In this document: in pieces, positions 1 to 8,736 of the stretch | Numbering within the stretch: the first letter of the stretch is position 1 | How the letters are laid out: every line of letters begins with the position of its first letter | From: DASWOJ01 sp964242415 | GTDB taxonomy: Bacteria; Pseudomonadota; Alphaproteobacteria; Acetobacterales; Acetobacteraceae | Length of the DNA: 64,000 nucleotides | NCBI GenBank assembly: GCA_964242415.1 | Contig: CAXTAT010000010.1 | Span: forward strand, 99,938-163,937 | Direction: 5' to 3' | Made by a program: the position numbers and the translations under genes | The notes under the pieces: model-generated | What the model saw: only the letters and a program-made list of their open reading frames with translations | Databases searched by the model: none | What the model was told of the DNA's origin: nothing

Positions 1-2915
1 GCGCGCTGGGCAGCACGCAGATCACCCTGCAGTTCGACCTGTCCCGCAACATCGACGCGGCGGCGACCGACGTGCAGGCGGCCATCAATGCCGCCACCGG
101 GCAGTTGCCGAGCAACCTGCCGAACCCGCCGACCTACAAGAAGGTCAACCCGGCCGACGCGCCCATTCTGGTGATGTCGCTGACCTCCGACACCCTCCCG
201 CTGACGCAGGTGAACGACTACGCCGACAACATCCTGGCGCAGCAGCTTTCGCAGATCAGCGGCGTCGGCCTGGTGTCGATCAACGGCACGCAGAAGCCGG
301 CGGTGCGGGTGCAGGTCGATCCCGCCCGCCTGGCCGGCGTCGGGCTGGGGATGGAGGACGTGCGTACCGCCATCACCAACGCCACGGTCAACTCCCCCAA
401 GGGCACCTTCGACGGCAGCACCCAGAGCTTCACCGTCTATGATAATGACCAGCTCATGTCGGCGGAACCGTGGGGCGACATCATCGTCGCCTACCGCGGC
501 GGCAAGCCCATCCGGGTGCGCGACATCGGCGATGCGGTGAACGGGCCGGAGAACACCAAGCTCGCCGCCTGGGCCTACACCGACACCCACGCCGCCGGGG
601 ACGCCCCGGCCAAGCGCGCCATCGTGCTCGCGATCAGCAAGCTGCCCGGCGCCAACGTGATCGCCACCGTCGAGCGGGTGAAGGCCGCCATGCCGCGCCT
701 GCAGGGCGCCATTCCGCCTTCGGTCGAGGTCACCATCCTCACCGACCGCACGCAGACCATCCGTGCCTCGGTCGAGGACGTGCAGTTTACGCTCATGCTG
801 ACCATCGCCTTGGTGGTGATGGTCATCTTCGTATTCCTGCGCAACTTGGCCGCGACGATCATCCCCAGCATCACGGTGCCGCTGGCGCTGATGGGGACGG
901 CGGCGGTGATGTACATCGTCGGGTTCAGCCTGGATAACCTGAGCCTGATGGCGCTGACGATCGCCGTCGGCTTCGTCGTCGATGATGCCATCGTCGTGCT
1001 GGAGAATATCTACCGGTACGTCGAGGAAGGCATGCCGGTCCGCGAGGCCGCCTTCAAGGGCGCCGGGGAGATCGGTTTCACGGTGATCGCCATTAGCGTA
1101 TCGCTGATCGCGGTGTTCATCCCCCTGCTACTGATGGGCGGCATCGTCGGGCGGCTGCTGCGCGAGTTCGCGATGACGGTCAGCATCACCATCGCGCTGT
1201 CAGTCGTCGTGTCGCTGACGCTGACGCCGATGCTGTGCTCGCGGTTCCTGAAGAACACCACGCACCAGCAGCATGGCAAGCTGTACCAGCTTTCGGAGCG
1301 CGGGTTCGATTGGATGCTGGCGCGGTATGCCGGGGCGTTGGAGGTGGCGATGCGCCACCGGTTCATCACCCTGCTCACGTTCTTCGCCACGCTGGGCCTG
1401 ACGGCATTCCTGTTCATCATCATCCCGAAGGGCTTCTTCCCGCAGCAGGATACCGGGTTCATCTACGGCCAGGCCATCGGCCCCGAGGACTCCTCGTTCG
1501 GCCAGATGTCCGGGCGCATGATCGCACTGGGCAAGATCATCAAGAAGGACCCGGACATCAACAGCATGGCGTTCGCGCTGGGCTCCACATCGTTCAACCA
1601 GGGCAACTTCTATATCAACCTGCGCCCGCAAACCGACGGTCGGACGGCGACGGCGGATGACATCATCGGCCGGCTGCGCGCGACGACGGCGGGGGTGCCC
1701 GGCGTTACGCTGTACTTGCAGTCGCTGCAGGACATCCGGGTCGGCGGGCGGCTGTCGCGCACGCAGTACCAATACACCCTGACCAGCCCGGAGCTGAACG
1801 ACCTGATGCTCTGGGCGCCGCGCATCCTTGACAAAATGCGGGCGATCCCGCTGCTGACGGACGTGACGTCGGACCAGCAGACTAACGCCCCGGCTGCGAC
1901 GCTCACCATCGACCGCGACCAGGCGTCGCGCTTCGGCATCAACCCGGCGCTGATCGATGCGACCATCTACGACGCGATCGGCCAGCGGGAGGTGACGCAG
2001 TACTTCACCCAGCTCAACGCCTACCACGTGATCGAGGAGGTGCCGCCGGCCTTGCAGGCCAGCCCGGCCTTGCTGGACCAGCTTTACCTGACGTCCCCGG
2101 TCACTGGTGGGCAGGTGCCGCTGTCGCTGCTGGTGAAGCAGGATACGTCGCACACCAACGCGCTGAACATCAGCCACCAGAGCCAGTTTCCGGCCATCAC
2201 CATCTCCTTCAACCTGGCGCCTGGCGCGTCGTTGGGCGAGGCGACGAAGCAGATCGAGGCGGCGGAGGCGTCGATGAACGTGCCCTCCACCCTGAGCGGC
2301 GGGTTCCAGGGTACGGCGCAGGCGTTCCAAAGCAGCCTGTCCACCCAGCCCTACTTGATCGCGGCGGCGCTGGTGGCCGTGTACATCGTGCTGGGTGTGC
2401 TGTATGAGAGCTTCATCCACCCGATCACCATCCTGAGCACGCTGCCCTCCGCCGGGGTGGGCGCGCTGCTGATCCTGATGCTGTTCGGCTATGACCTCAG
2501 CGTGATCGCCCTGATCGGCATCCTGCTGCTGATCGGCATCGTGAAGAAGAACGGCATCATGATGGTGGACGTGGCGCTGCACCTGGAGCGCAACGAGGGC
2601 AAGTCGCCTGAAGAGGCGATCTTCGAGGCATGCAAGCTGCGGTTCCGGCCAATCCTGATGACCACGATGTGCGCCCTGCTGGGCGGCGTGCCGCTTATGC
2701 TCGGTACTGGCACCGGGTCGGAGCTGCGGCGTCCGCTGGGGTTTGCGATGGTGGGCGGGCTGATCCTGTCGCAGATCCTGACGCTGTTCACGACGCCTGT
2801 GGTTTACCTTTACCTCGATAAGGTGAATAGCTGGCTGTCGGGCACGAAGCCGGGCCACGGGGGCGTCAAGGCGAAGCGGGAGGAGGAGACGGCAAACGCC
2901 GTGGCGGCCGAATAG
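1..2915 (+). CDS. RND efflux pump inner-membrane subunit, MdtB/MdtC (HAE1) type, 5' end outside window
   Basis: This is the proton-driven inner-membrane transporter of a tripartite drug efflux pump. The frame is open from the first bases of the window (reading ALGSTQITLQFDLSRN), so the gene begins upstream and about 970 of the usual 1040 or so residues are visible. The paired aspartates of the proton relay appear in GFVVDDAIVVLENIYR, and the partner lysine region in LIGIVKKNGIMMVD. Two porter/transmembrane halves follow the family layout, and the protein ends in a charged tail rich in Lys and Glu. The upstream adaptor and any TolC-like partner would lie outside the window. The family is certain; the substrate is not. 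Confidence 0.95.
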   Translation, partial: ALGSTQITLQFDLSRNIDAAATDVQAAINAATGQLPSNLPNPPTYKKVNPADAPILVMSLTSDTLPLTQVNDYADNILAQQLSQISGVGLVSINGTQKPAVRVQVDPARLAGVGLGMEDVRTAITNATVNSPKGTFDGSTQSFTVYDNDQLMSAEPWGDIIVAYRGGKPIRVRDIGDAVNGPENTKLAAWAYTDTHAAGDAPAKRAIVLAISKLPGANVIATVERVKAAMPRLQGAIPPSVEVTILTDRTQTIRASVEDVQFTLMLTIALVVMVIFVFLRNLAATIIPSITVPLALMGTAAVMYIVGFSLDNLSLMALTIAVGFVVDDAIVVLENIYRYVEEGMPVREAAFKGAGEIGFTVIAISVSLIAVFIPLLLMGGIVGRLLREFAMTVSITIALSVVVSLTLTPMLCSRFLKNTTHQQHGKLYQLSERGFDWMLARYAGALEVAMRHRFITLLTFFATLGLTAFLFIIIPKGFFPQQDTGFIYGQAIGPEDSSFGQMSGRMIALGKIIKKDPDINSMAFALGSTSFNQGNFYINLRPQTDGRTATADDIIGRLRATTAGVPGVTLYLQSLQDIRVGGRLSRTQYQYTLTSPELNDLMLWAPRILDKMRAIPLLTDVTSDQQTNAPAATLTIDRDQASRFGINPALIDATIYDAIGQREVTQYFTQLNAYHVIEEVPPALQASPALLDQLYLTSPVTGGQVPLSLLVKQDTSHTNALNISHQSQFPAITISFNLAPGASLGEATKQIEAAEASMNVPSTLSGGFQGTAQAFQSSLSTQPYLIAAALVAVYIVLGVLYESFIHPITILSTLPSAGVGALLILMLFGYDLSVIALIGILLLIGIVKKNGIMMVDVALHLERNEGKSPEEAIFEACKLRFRPILMTTMCALLGGVPLMLGTGTGSELRRPLGFAMVGGLILSQILTLFTTPVVYLYLDKVNSWLSGTKPGHGGVKAKREEETANAVAAE

Positions 2916-2942
2916 CGGCAAACGCGGTGGCGACCGAGCGGC

Positions 2943-3446
2943 CTACGCCGGCCGGCGCGGCACCAGCACGGTGGCGGTCATCTCCTGCACGGCCTCATCA
3001 CGCTGGTTCAGCGTTGTGGTCCGCATCGTCAGCAGGCCACGGTCGCTGCGTGAGCCGGAGGGGCGCATGGCCAGCACTTCGATGCGGGCGCGCAGTTCGT
3101 CGCCGGGGCGGACCGGGCGCTTCCAGGATAGGTTGTCCAGTTGCGCCCCCAAAGCCCCGCCGGGAAAGCGGCCCATCATGGTCTCCAGTTGCAGCCGCAT
3201 GGTGACCGCGCCGGTGTGCCAGCCGCTCGCCACCAGCTCGCCGAACAGGCTGCCGCGGGCTGCGACCGGATCCACATGCTGCGGCTGCGGGTCGAACTCC
3301 TGGGCAAAGGAGATGATGCGTTCCAGCGTCATCAGGTGCGGGCGGGAGGTGGCGGTGTGCCCAACCGCGAGATCCTCGTAGTATAGCTCGCCCGCTTCCA
3401 TGCCCGCTCCCACATCCGCGTCCGCATCCGTTGCGGCATCGTTCAT
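2943..3446 (-). CDS. MaoC-like hotdog dehydratase domain protein
   Basis: The protein has 167 residues and a single hotdog fold of the MaoC/R-hydratase type. Residues around 35-60 (FAQEFDPQPQHVDP) carry the conserved Asp and His of the hydratase motif, followed by GLVASGWH-like GELVASGWHTG. Such proteins hydrate enoyl thioesters, but substrates vary and the gene has no pathway neighbours. The ATG at 3446 was chosen over a longer frame because a perfect AAGGAGGA ribosome-binding site precedes it. Its start overlaps the stop of the MATE gene by four bases (ATGA), so the two are translationally coupled. Confidence 0.88.
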   Translation of the reverse strand: MNDAATDADADVGAGMEAGELYYEDLAVGHTATSRPHLMTLERIISFAQEFDPQPQHVDPVAARGSLFGELVASGWHTGAVTMRLQLETMMGRFPGGALGAQLDNLSWKRPVRPGDELRARIEVLAMRPSGSRSDRGLLTMRTTTLNQRDEAVQEMTATVLVPRRPA

Positions 3447-4855
3447 GACCTGTCCTCCTTGAACCATGCGCCGCCGGCGACCGCGGCTGCATTTCCCAGG
3501 CCCAGCGCCAGCAGGCCGGCCCCCAACGCCAGGAATACTGCCTGCAGCGACCCCGTCAGCCGCAACGCCAGCCAGCCGCCGCCCACGGCGACGGCCATCC
3601 GCAGCACGGCCGACGCCAACGGCCATGCCAGGCGCCCAGCCCCCTGCGAGGCGAAGTAGAGCGCCATGCCGCCTCCGAAGAAGCCGAAGAACGGGCCGGT
3701 CGCCTGCAGGTATGCCGCACCGGTCGCCAGCATCGCCGGGTCCTGCCCGAACAGGCCCAGCCAGGCCGAGGGCCAGGCGGCGCCGGCCAGGCCGATACCC
3801 TCAGTCATGACGAAGGCGACGCCTGCGCCCACCCAGGCCACCCGCAACGCCCGGTCCCGCTGCCCCGCGCCCAGGTTGACGCCGACCAGCGCCACCAAGG
3901 GCGCGCCCAGCCCGAATACCAGCGGCACCAGCAGGAACTCCAACCGGCTGCCTGCGCCATACCCGGCGATGGCCGCCGCGCCAAAGCCGCCGGCAAACGC
4001 CGTGGTCAGCGTCACCACCAGGTTGGTTTGAATGGTGATCAGCGACGCCAGCATCCCGACCCGGAGGATGGCCCACGACGGCGCCCAGCGCAGCCGGTGC
4101 AGCCGCAGCCGAACGCTCGCCCGTGCACCGCATAGGTAGGCGGTGAGGATTGCGCCGCCCACGGCGTAATAAAGCAGCAGCGCCACGCCGCCGCCCGCCA
4201 CGCCCAGCGCGGGGAACGGTCCCCAGCCGAAGATCAGGCACGGCGACAACGGCACCAGAACCAGGGCGCCGCCGCAGACCACCAGGGCTGGCGCCAGCAT
4301 GTCCCCCGTGCCGCGGATGCAGCTTGCCAGGCCGTTGAACCCCCATAGCAGCACCGCGCCGCCGAACACGACATTGGAGTACTGCAGCGCCGCCGCCAGC
4401 GCCGCCCCCTTGCCGCCCATTACCCGGTACAGCGCCGGCCCCGCCAGCAGCCCCGCCGCGCAAAACAGCACTCCCAGCCCCAGGCTGATCGCCATCGCGT
4501 GCAGCGCCAGGGTGTCGGCGTCCCCGCGCCGGCCGCCGCCGAGCGCCCGGGCGATGGCGGACGAGATGCCCCCGCCCATGGCGCCGGCCGACATCATCTG
4601 CATCAGCATGATCCCTGGGAACACCAGCGCCATGCCCGCCAGCGCCGGGGTGCCGAGGCGTCCGACGAAGTGCGCCTCGATCAGGCCGGTCGAGGACTGC
4701 GCCAGCATCACCAGCACGTTCGGCCCGGCCAGGCGCAGCAGCGTCCGCAGGATCGGCGCCTGCAGCAGCATGAGGGTGCGCGGGCTGTGGGCAGCCGCTC
4801 CAGTCGCGGCAGGCGGGAGGGTGGCAAGCGGCGCGGTGGTGGACAGTGCGTGCAT
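3443..4855 (-). CDS. MATE family multidrug efflux protein
   Basis: This 470-residue polytopic membrane protein has the two-lobed MATE architecture of about 12 membrane segments. The first helix carries LLRLAGPNVLVML, followed by the conserved exit-face stretch with FVGRLGTPALAG. MATE proteins export cationic or amphipathic compounds using a sodium or proton gradient. The ATG at 4855 is only 30 bases from the divergent MarR gene, so a shared operator is likely. A TTGACC / TATGCA promoter-like pair lies over this start on the minus strand, so initiation at a downstream Met (MLLQAPILRTLL) is possible. The downstream MaoC gene is coupled. Confidence 0.92.
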   Translation of the reverse strand: MHALSTTAPLATLPPAATGAAAHSPRTLMLLQAPILRTLLRLAGPNVLVMLAQSSTGLIEAHFVGRLGTPALAGMALVFPGIMLMQMMSAGAMGGGISSAIARALGGGRRGDADTLALHAMAISLGLGVLFCAAGLLAGPALYRVMGGKGAALAAALQYSNVVFGGAVLLWGFNGLASCIRGTGDMLAPALVVCGGALVLVPLSPCLIFGWGPFPALGVAGGGVALLLYYAVGGAILTAYLCGARASVRLRLHRLRWAPSWAILRVGMLASLITIQTNLVVTLTTAFAGGFGAAAIAGYGAGSRLEFLLVPLVFGLGAPLVALVGVNLGAGQRDRALRVAWVGAGVAFVMTEGIGLAGAAWPSAWLGLFGQDPAMLATGAAYLQATGPFFGFFGGGMALYFASQGAGRLAWPLASAVLRMAVAVGGGWLALRLTGSLQAVFLALGAGLLALGLGNAAAVAGGAWFKEDRS

Positions 4856-4885
4856 ATGCGCCTATCCTGCACCGGTCAATCCGGG

Positions 4886-5332
4886 ATGTCGAGCCTGACC
4901 GCAACCGCCCCCCTGTGCCACTGCCAGGCGCTGCGCCAGGCGGCCCGGCGCGTGTCTGCGCTGTATGACGCCGCCATGGCGCCGCTCGGCCTGCGGATTT
5001 CGCAGTTCAGCATCCTTTCGCGCCTGCGCTCCGGGGGGCCGCGCGGCATCCAGGCGCTGGCGGCAGAGCTGGCGATGGACCGCACCACCCTGGGCCGCAA
5101 CATCCGCCCGCTCGAACGCGATGGCCTGCTGGCCGCCATCCCGGACCCGGACGACAAGCGCGCCCGCCTGCTCAGCCTCACCCCGGCCGGCGGCGCCCTG
5201 GTCGCCCGCGCGATGCCGGCCTGGCGGGAGGCGCAGGCGGCATATGAGGCCCTGTATGGTGCTGAACCGGCCGCCGCCCTACGCGCTGCCCTTGTGGACG
5301 TGGTCGCCTTGCTACATACCTCCAAGGAATAG
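4886..5332 (+). CDS. MarR family transcriptional regulator
   Basis: This is a 148-residue winged-helix repressor. The recognition region is seen in IQALAAELAMDRTTLGRNIRPLERDGLL, cited here only by its ends (about residues 55-82), and the wing in IPDPDDKRARLLSLT. MarR proteins bind palindromes as dimers and release them on binding small ligands. The gene is transcribed divergently from the MATE exporter with a 30-base gap, which suggests it controls that exporter and itself. The start ATG at 4886 fits the normal family length. Confidence 0.9.
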   Translation: MSSLTATAPLCHCQALRQAARRVSALYDAAMAPLGLRISQFSILSRLRSGGPRGIQALAAELAMDRTTLGRNIRPLERDGLLAAIPDPDDKRARLLSLTPAGGALVARAMPAWREAQAAYEALYGAEPAAALRAALVDVVALLHTSKE

Positions 5333-5409
5333 TGCGGCGCCGTGGAACCAGGGTCGCCTGCCCGGCGCTGTTGCACTGCGTTACGCTGACCCCCTGAAGG
5401 ATCACCCAC

Positions 5410-7542
5410 TTGCTCGATGCCCTCGTCCGCACGTCCCGCATCACCGAAGGCCTGCCTCACCCGCTCGGCGCCACCTGGGACGGCGTCGGCGTCAACTTCG
5501 CCCTGTTCTCCGCCAACGCCACCAAGGTGGAGTTGTGCCTCTTCGACCAGGAGGGCACGACCGAGCTGGAGCGGATCGAGCTGCCGGAGTACACCGACGA
5601 GGTCTGGCACGGCTACCTGCCCGACGCCCGGCCCGGCACGGTGTACGGCTACCGGGTACACGGCCCGTGGGAGCCTGAGCAAGGCCACCGCTTCAACGCG
5701 CACAAGCTGTTGCTGGACCCCTACGCCAAGGGCCACGTCGGCGAGCTGAAGTGGGGTCCCGAGGTCTTCGCCTACCAGATGGAGACCGGCGACGACCTGA
5801 CGTTCGACGAGCGCGACAGCGCCGACAACATGCCCAAGTGCGTCGTCATCGACCCGGCCTTCACCTGGATGCGCGACCGCCGACCCGAGGTGCCGTGGGA
5901 GCAGACCATCTTCTACGAAACCCACGTCCGCGGCTTTACCAAGCTGCACCCGGGCGTGCCGGAGGAGCTGCGCGGCACATTCTCCGGCATGGCCGCCAAG
6001 GACGTCATCGACTACATCCGCGGCCTCGGCGTCACCAGCGTCGAGCTGCTGCCGGTGCACACCTTCATCAACGACAGCAACCTGCTGGAGAAGGGCCTCA
6101 CCAATTACTGGGGCTACAACACCATCGGCTTCTTCGCGCCTGACCCACGCTACAGCAGCAAGCCCGCCTTCGCCCATGCCGAGTTCAAGGAGATGGTGGC
6201 GCACCTGCACGACTCCGGGTTGGAAGTGATCCTGGACGTGGTTTACAACCACACCGCCGAGGGCAACGAGCGCGGGCCGAGCCTGTCGTTCAAGGGCATC
6301 GACAACGCCAGCTATTACCGCCTGCTACCGGACACCCCTCGTTATTACATCAATGATACCGGCACCGGGAACACGCTGAACCTGTCCAATGCCCGCGTGC
6401 TGCAGATGGTGACCGACAGCCTGCGCTACTGGGTGCAGGAAATGCATGTGGACGGCTTCCGCTTCGACCTCGGCACCATCCTGGCGCGGGAGCCTGACGG
6501 CTTCAGCGACAGCAGCGGCTTCCTGCAAGCCTGCCGGCAGGACCCGGTGCTGAACGACGTGAAGCTGGTGGCCGAGCCCTGGGACTGTGGCCCCGGCGGT
6601 TATCAGGTCGGTCAGTTCCCGCCGGGCTGGGCGGAGTGGAACGACAAGTTCCGCGACGACGTGCGTGACTTCTGGAAGGGTGGCGAGGGCAAGGCGGCGG
6701 TGCTGGCGGCCCGCATGTCGGCCAGCGCGAACCTGTTCAACCGGCGGGGCCGCAAGCCGTGGTCCACCGTCAACTTCATCACCGCGCATGACGGCTTCAC
6801 CCTGCACGACTGCGTCAGCTACAACGACAAGCACAACGATGCCAACGGCGAGGATGGCCGCGACGGCAGCGACAACAACCATAGCTGGAACCACGGCGCC
6901 GAGGGCGAGACCGACGACGCCGAGATCAACGAGCGCCGCCAGCGCCACATGCGCAACATGCTGGCCACGCTGATCCTGTCGCAGGGCACGCCGATGCTGC
7001 TGGCCGGCGACGAGTTCGGCCGCACCCAGGGCGGCAACAACAACGCCTATTGCCAGGACAACCCGATCAGTTGGCTCGACTGGAACATCCCGGAGTGGGG
7101 TCAGACGCAGATCAAGCTGGTGCAGCGCCTGACCAAGCTGCGCCACGACTACCCGATCTTGCGCCGCGGCCGGTTCTTCACCGGGACGCCGATCGAGGCT
7201 GCGGACGTGAAGGACGTGACCTGGATCAACGCCACAGGTGCCGAGATGCAGGGGTCCGACTGGGACGACACCGCCATGAAGTGCTTCGGCATGCTGATCG
7301 ACGGGCGCGCCCAGGCGACCGGCATCCGCAAGCCCGGCAGCGACACCACGATGCTGCTGGTGATGAACGCCCATCACGACCTGGTCACGTTCACCCTGCC
7401 GGCCTGCAAGCACGGCCAGGCGTGGGAGCTGGTGTTCGACACCAACGTGCCGGACCGCGACGACCTGCAGCGGTTCGACATCGGCAGCACCTACGACGTC
7501 ACCGGGCGGTCGCTGCTGCTGTTTGCGCTGCAGTCGGCGTGA
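5410..7542 (+). CDS. glgX: Glycogen debranching enzyme GlgX (GH13_11)
   Basis: This 710-residue enzyme hydrolyses alpha-1,6 branches of limit dextrins in glycogen breakdown. An N-terminal CBM48 module (residues about 10-130) precedes the GH13 barrel. The four catalytic regions are visible: DVVYNHTAEG (about 276-285), GFRFDLG with nucleophile Asp353, AEPWD with acid Glu389, and TAHDGF with the transition-state Asp460. The start is TTG at 5410, preceded by GAAGGA. No other glycogen gene is in the window, so this is a lone glgX here. Length and motifs match the family. Confidence 0.96.
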   Translation: MLDALVRTSRITEGLPHPLGATWDGVGVNFALFSANATKVELCLFDQEGTTELERIELPEYTDEVWHGYLPDARPGTVYGYRVHGPWEPEQGHRFNAHKLLLDPYAKGHVGELKWGPEVFAYQMETGDDLTFDERDSADNMPKCVVIDPAFTWMRDRRPEVPWEQTIFYETHVRGFTKLHPGVPEELRGTFSGMAAKDVIDYIRGLGVTSVELLPVHTFINDSNLLEKGLTNYWGYNTIGFFAPDPRYSSKPAFAHAEFKEMVAHLHDSGLEVILDVVYNHTAEGNERGPSLSFKGIDNASYYRLLPDTPRYYINDTGTGNTLNLSNARVLQMVTDSLRYWVQEMHVDGFRFDLGTILAREPDGFSDSSGFLQACRQDPVLNDVKLVAEPWDCGPGGYQVGQFPPGWAEWNDKFRDDVRDFWKGGEGKAAVLAARMSASANLFNRRGRKPWSTVNFITAHDGFTLHDCVSYNDKHNDANGEDGRDGSDNNHSWNHGAEGETDDAEINERRQRHMRNMLATLILSQGTPMLLAGDEFGRTQGGNNNAYCQDNPISWLDWNIPEWGQTQIKLVQRLTKLRHDYPILRRGRFFTGTPIEAADVKDVTWINATGAEMQGSDWDDTAMKCFGMLIDGRAQATGIRKPGSDTTMLLVMNAHHDLVTFTLPACKHGQAWELVFDTNVPDRDDLQRFDIGSTYDVTGRSLLLFALQSA

Positions 7543-7721
7543 CACCGGCCATCGCGCCTGGCGGCGGCACCCTGGCCGCCGTCACGGTGGATGCTGACAA
7601 TGCCGAGTTGCGGGACGACGAGGGTTTCGCCGGCGACCGGGCCAGCGACCGTGCCTTCCGCTTGCCGCTGGACGACATGCGCGACCGGTTCACCCATTGG
7701 GCTGGGAACGCGCTGACCTGA
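7539..7721 (+). CDS. Small ORF coupled to glgX, unknown function
   Basis: A possible 60-residue product starts with GTG overlapping the glgX stop (GTGA). It is acidic in the middle and ends in FTHWAGNALT. I do not recognise a family. The only support is the coupling geometry and GC-rich third positions; with no homology evidence it may be noncoding. Confidence 0.3.
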   Translation: MTPAIAPGGGTLAAVTVDADNAELRDDEGFAGDRASDRAFRLPLDDMRDRFTHWAGNALT

Positions 7722-7740
7722 CGGGGAGGTTGCCAGACCC

Positions 7741-7775
7741 CCTTACCCCGGTCCTCTCCCGAAGAGGGAGCAGGA
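7741..7775. repeat. GC-rich palindromic repeat, copy 1 (degenerate)
   Basis: This reads as a Pyr-rich CCCGGTCCTCTCCCGAAGAG core followed by GGAGCAGG, and belongs to the dispersed family described at 62004-62148. It lies in the convergent gap between glgX and the DUF4142 gene, as expected for a REP-like intergenic element. Confidence 0.6.
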
Positions 7776-7846
7776 GCAGATGGCGTGTTCAGGCTATGCC
7801 AGCCTAGCCCTAACTGGGTGCAAGCCGGCGCGGCGCTCGGGTTGTC

Positions 7847-8374
7847 TTACTGGCCCTGTAGCGCCTTGGCCATCTGCTCATGCTTGGCGTCCGTTGCCAC
7901 ATAGCGTTGCAGGAACGCCTTGATGTCCGGGTCGAACGTCTTGTTCAACTCGTCTTGCGAGTCCTTCTTATCCTCGTCGTTGATCCGGATTGCTTCCAGG
8001 ACGAAGGAGTGGTCGAGCGTGCTGCTGCCCTCCAGGTTCATGCCGTTCAGCTTGTTGCGGTCCTCGACGCTCATGTCGGTTGGCAATGCGACGTGCTTGG
8101 CGATCGCGAGCTGTTGCAGGTCGGCGCTCTCCGCGGTGTGGTCCCGGATGATTGTGGCCGCGTAAGCCTTGATGTCGTCGCGCGTCGTCCGCTGCTGCGC
8201 CAGGGCTGCGATGGACATCTCGTAGAGGCTGCCCTGGGCATCCGTGACAAGGAACTGCTTGTCCGCCTCGGAGATTGCCGCCGGGCTGACCGGTGCGGCG
8301 GCTTGGGCCCACGCCACTGGGGCGGACCCCAACAAGCTGGCTGCAAGGACGGCGATCGGCAGAGTGCCACGCAT
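7847..8374 (-). CDS. DUF4142 secreted protein
   Basis: This 175-residue protein has a clear signal peptide (MRGTLPIAVLAASLLGSAPVAWA, cleavage after AWA) followed by a ferritin-like four-helix DUF4142 domain. The domain has typical segments such as ADKQFLVTDAQGSLYEM and ATIIRDHTAES. DUF4142 proteins are periplasmic or outer-surface and of unknown function, often linked to stress. I chose the ATG at 8374 because it places the signal peptide at the N-terminus; an in-frame ATG at 8410 would add 12 charged residues before it. Confidence 0.85.
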   Translation of the reverse strand: MRGTLPIAVLAASLLGSAPVAWAQAAAPVSPAAISEADKQFLVTDAQGSLYEMSIAALAQQRTTRDDIKAYAATIIRDHTAESADLQQLAIAKHVALPTDMSVEDRNKLNGMNLEGSSTLDHSFVLEAIRINDEDKKDSQDELNKTFDPDIKAFLQRYVATDAKHEQMAKALQGQ

Positions 8375-8511
8375 GCGTTGGTCCTGTTCTCGACGGTTGG
8401 ACCAGCGCAACGCCGGCTGCTGGACCTAGTTGCCAGCGGGCAGTCATCCTGCCAGCGTCGTCACCGGGCTTGAAGGCACTGGGCGTTAACATGATGCAGG
8501 GAACAGGCGGC

Positions 8512-8736
8512 ATGGAGTCGAGCTTGACGGTCGAGGAGTTCGCGGTGCTGGTCCGCCGCGCCGCACTGCCGCTGGACGCGGCGCAGCAGGCGGTGCTGCA
8601 TGGCGTGCATGGGCGGCTGGAGGCGATGATGCAGCGTGTCCGTGCGCCCTCGCCCGGCGCCGTGCGCGACCGTGCGGCCGAGCCGGCGCACATCTTCGTA
8701 CCCGGCGAGGTGTCGTCCGGGCTGGGGCAGCCGTGA
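8512..8736 (+). CDS. AtzG/GatC-like small amidase partner (DUF4089-like)
   Basis: This 74-residue helical protein has LTVEEFAVLVRRAALPLD near its N-terminus and a long arginine-rich helix after it. That is the shape of the GatC-like AtzG subunit that wraps around AtzE amidases. An AGGGA sequence precedes the ATG at 8512; an in-frame ATG at 8491 is possible. Its TGA overlaps the amidase start (TGATG), so the two chains should be made together. The assignment rests mainly on size, helix pattern and context. Confidence 0.65.
   Translation: MESSLTVEEFAVLVRRAALPLDAAQQAVLHGVHGRLEAMMQRVRAPSPGAVRDRAAEPAHIFVPGEVSSGLGQP

Noticed and set aside
1200..2921. Long minus-strand open frame opposite the RND pump
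   Set aside because: Arg/His/Gln-rich composition without domains; it is the shadow of a GC-rich coding strand.
4876..6252. Long minus-strand frame opposite MarR and glgX
   Set aside because: Shadow of real genes, no domain and no ribosome-binding site.
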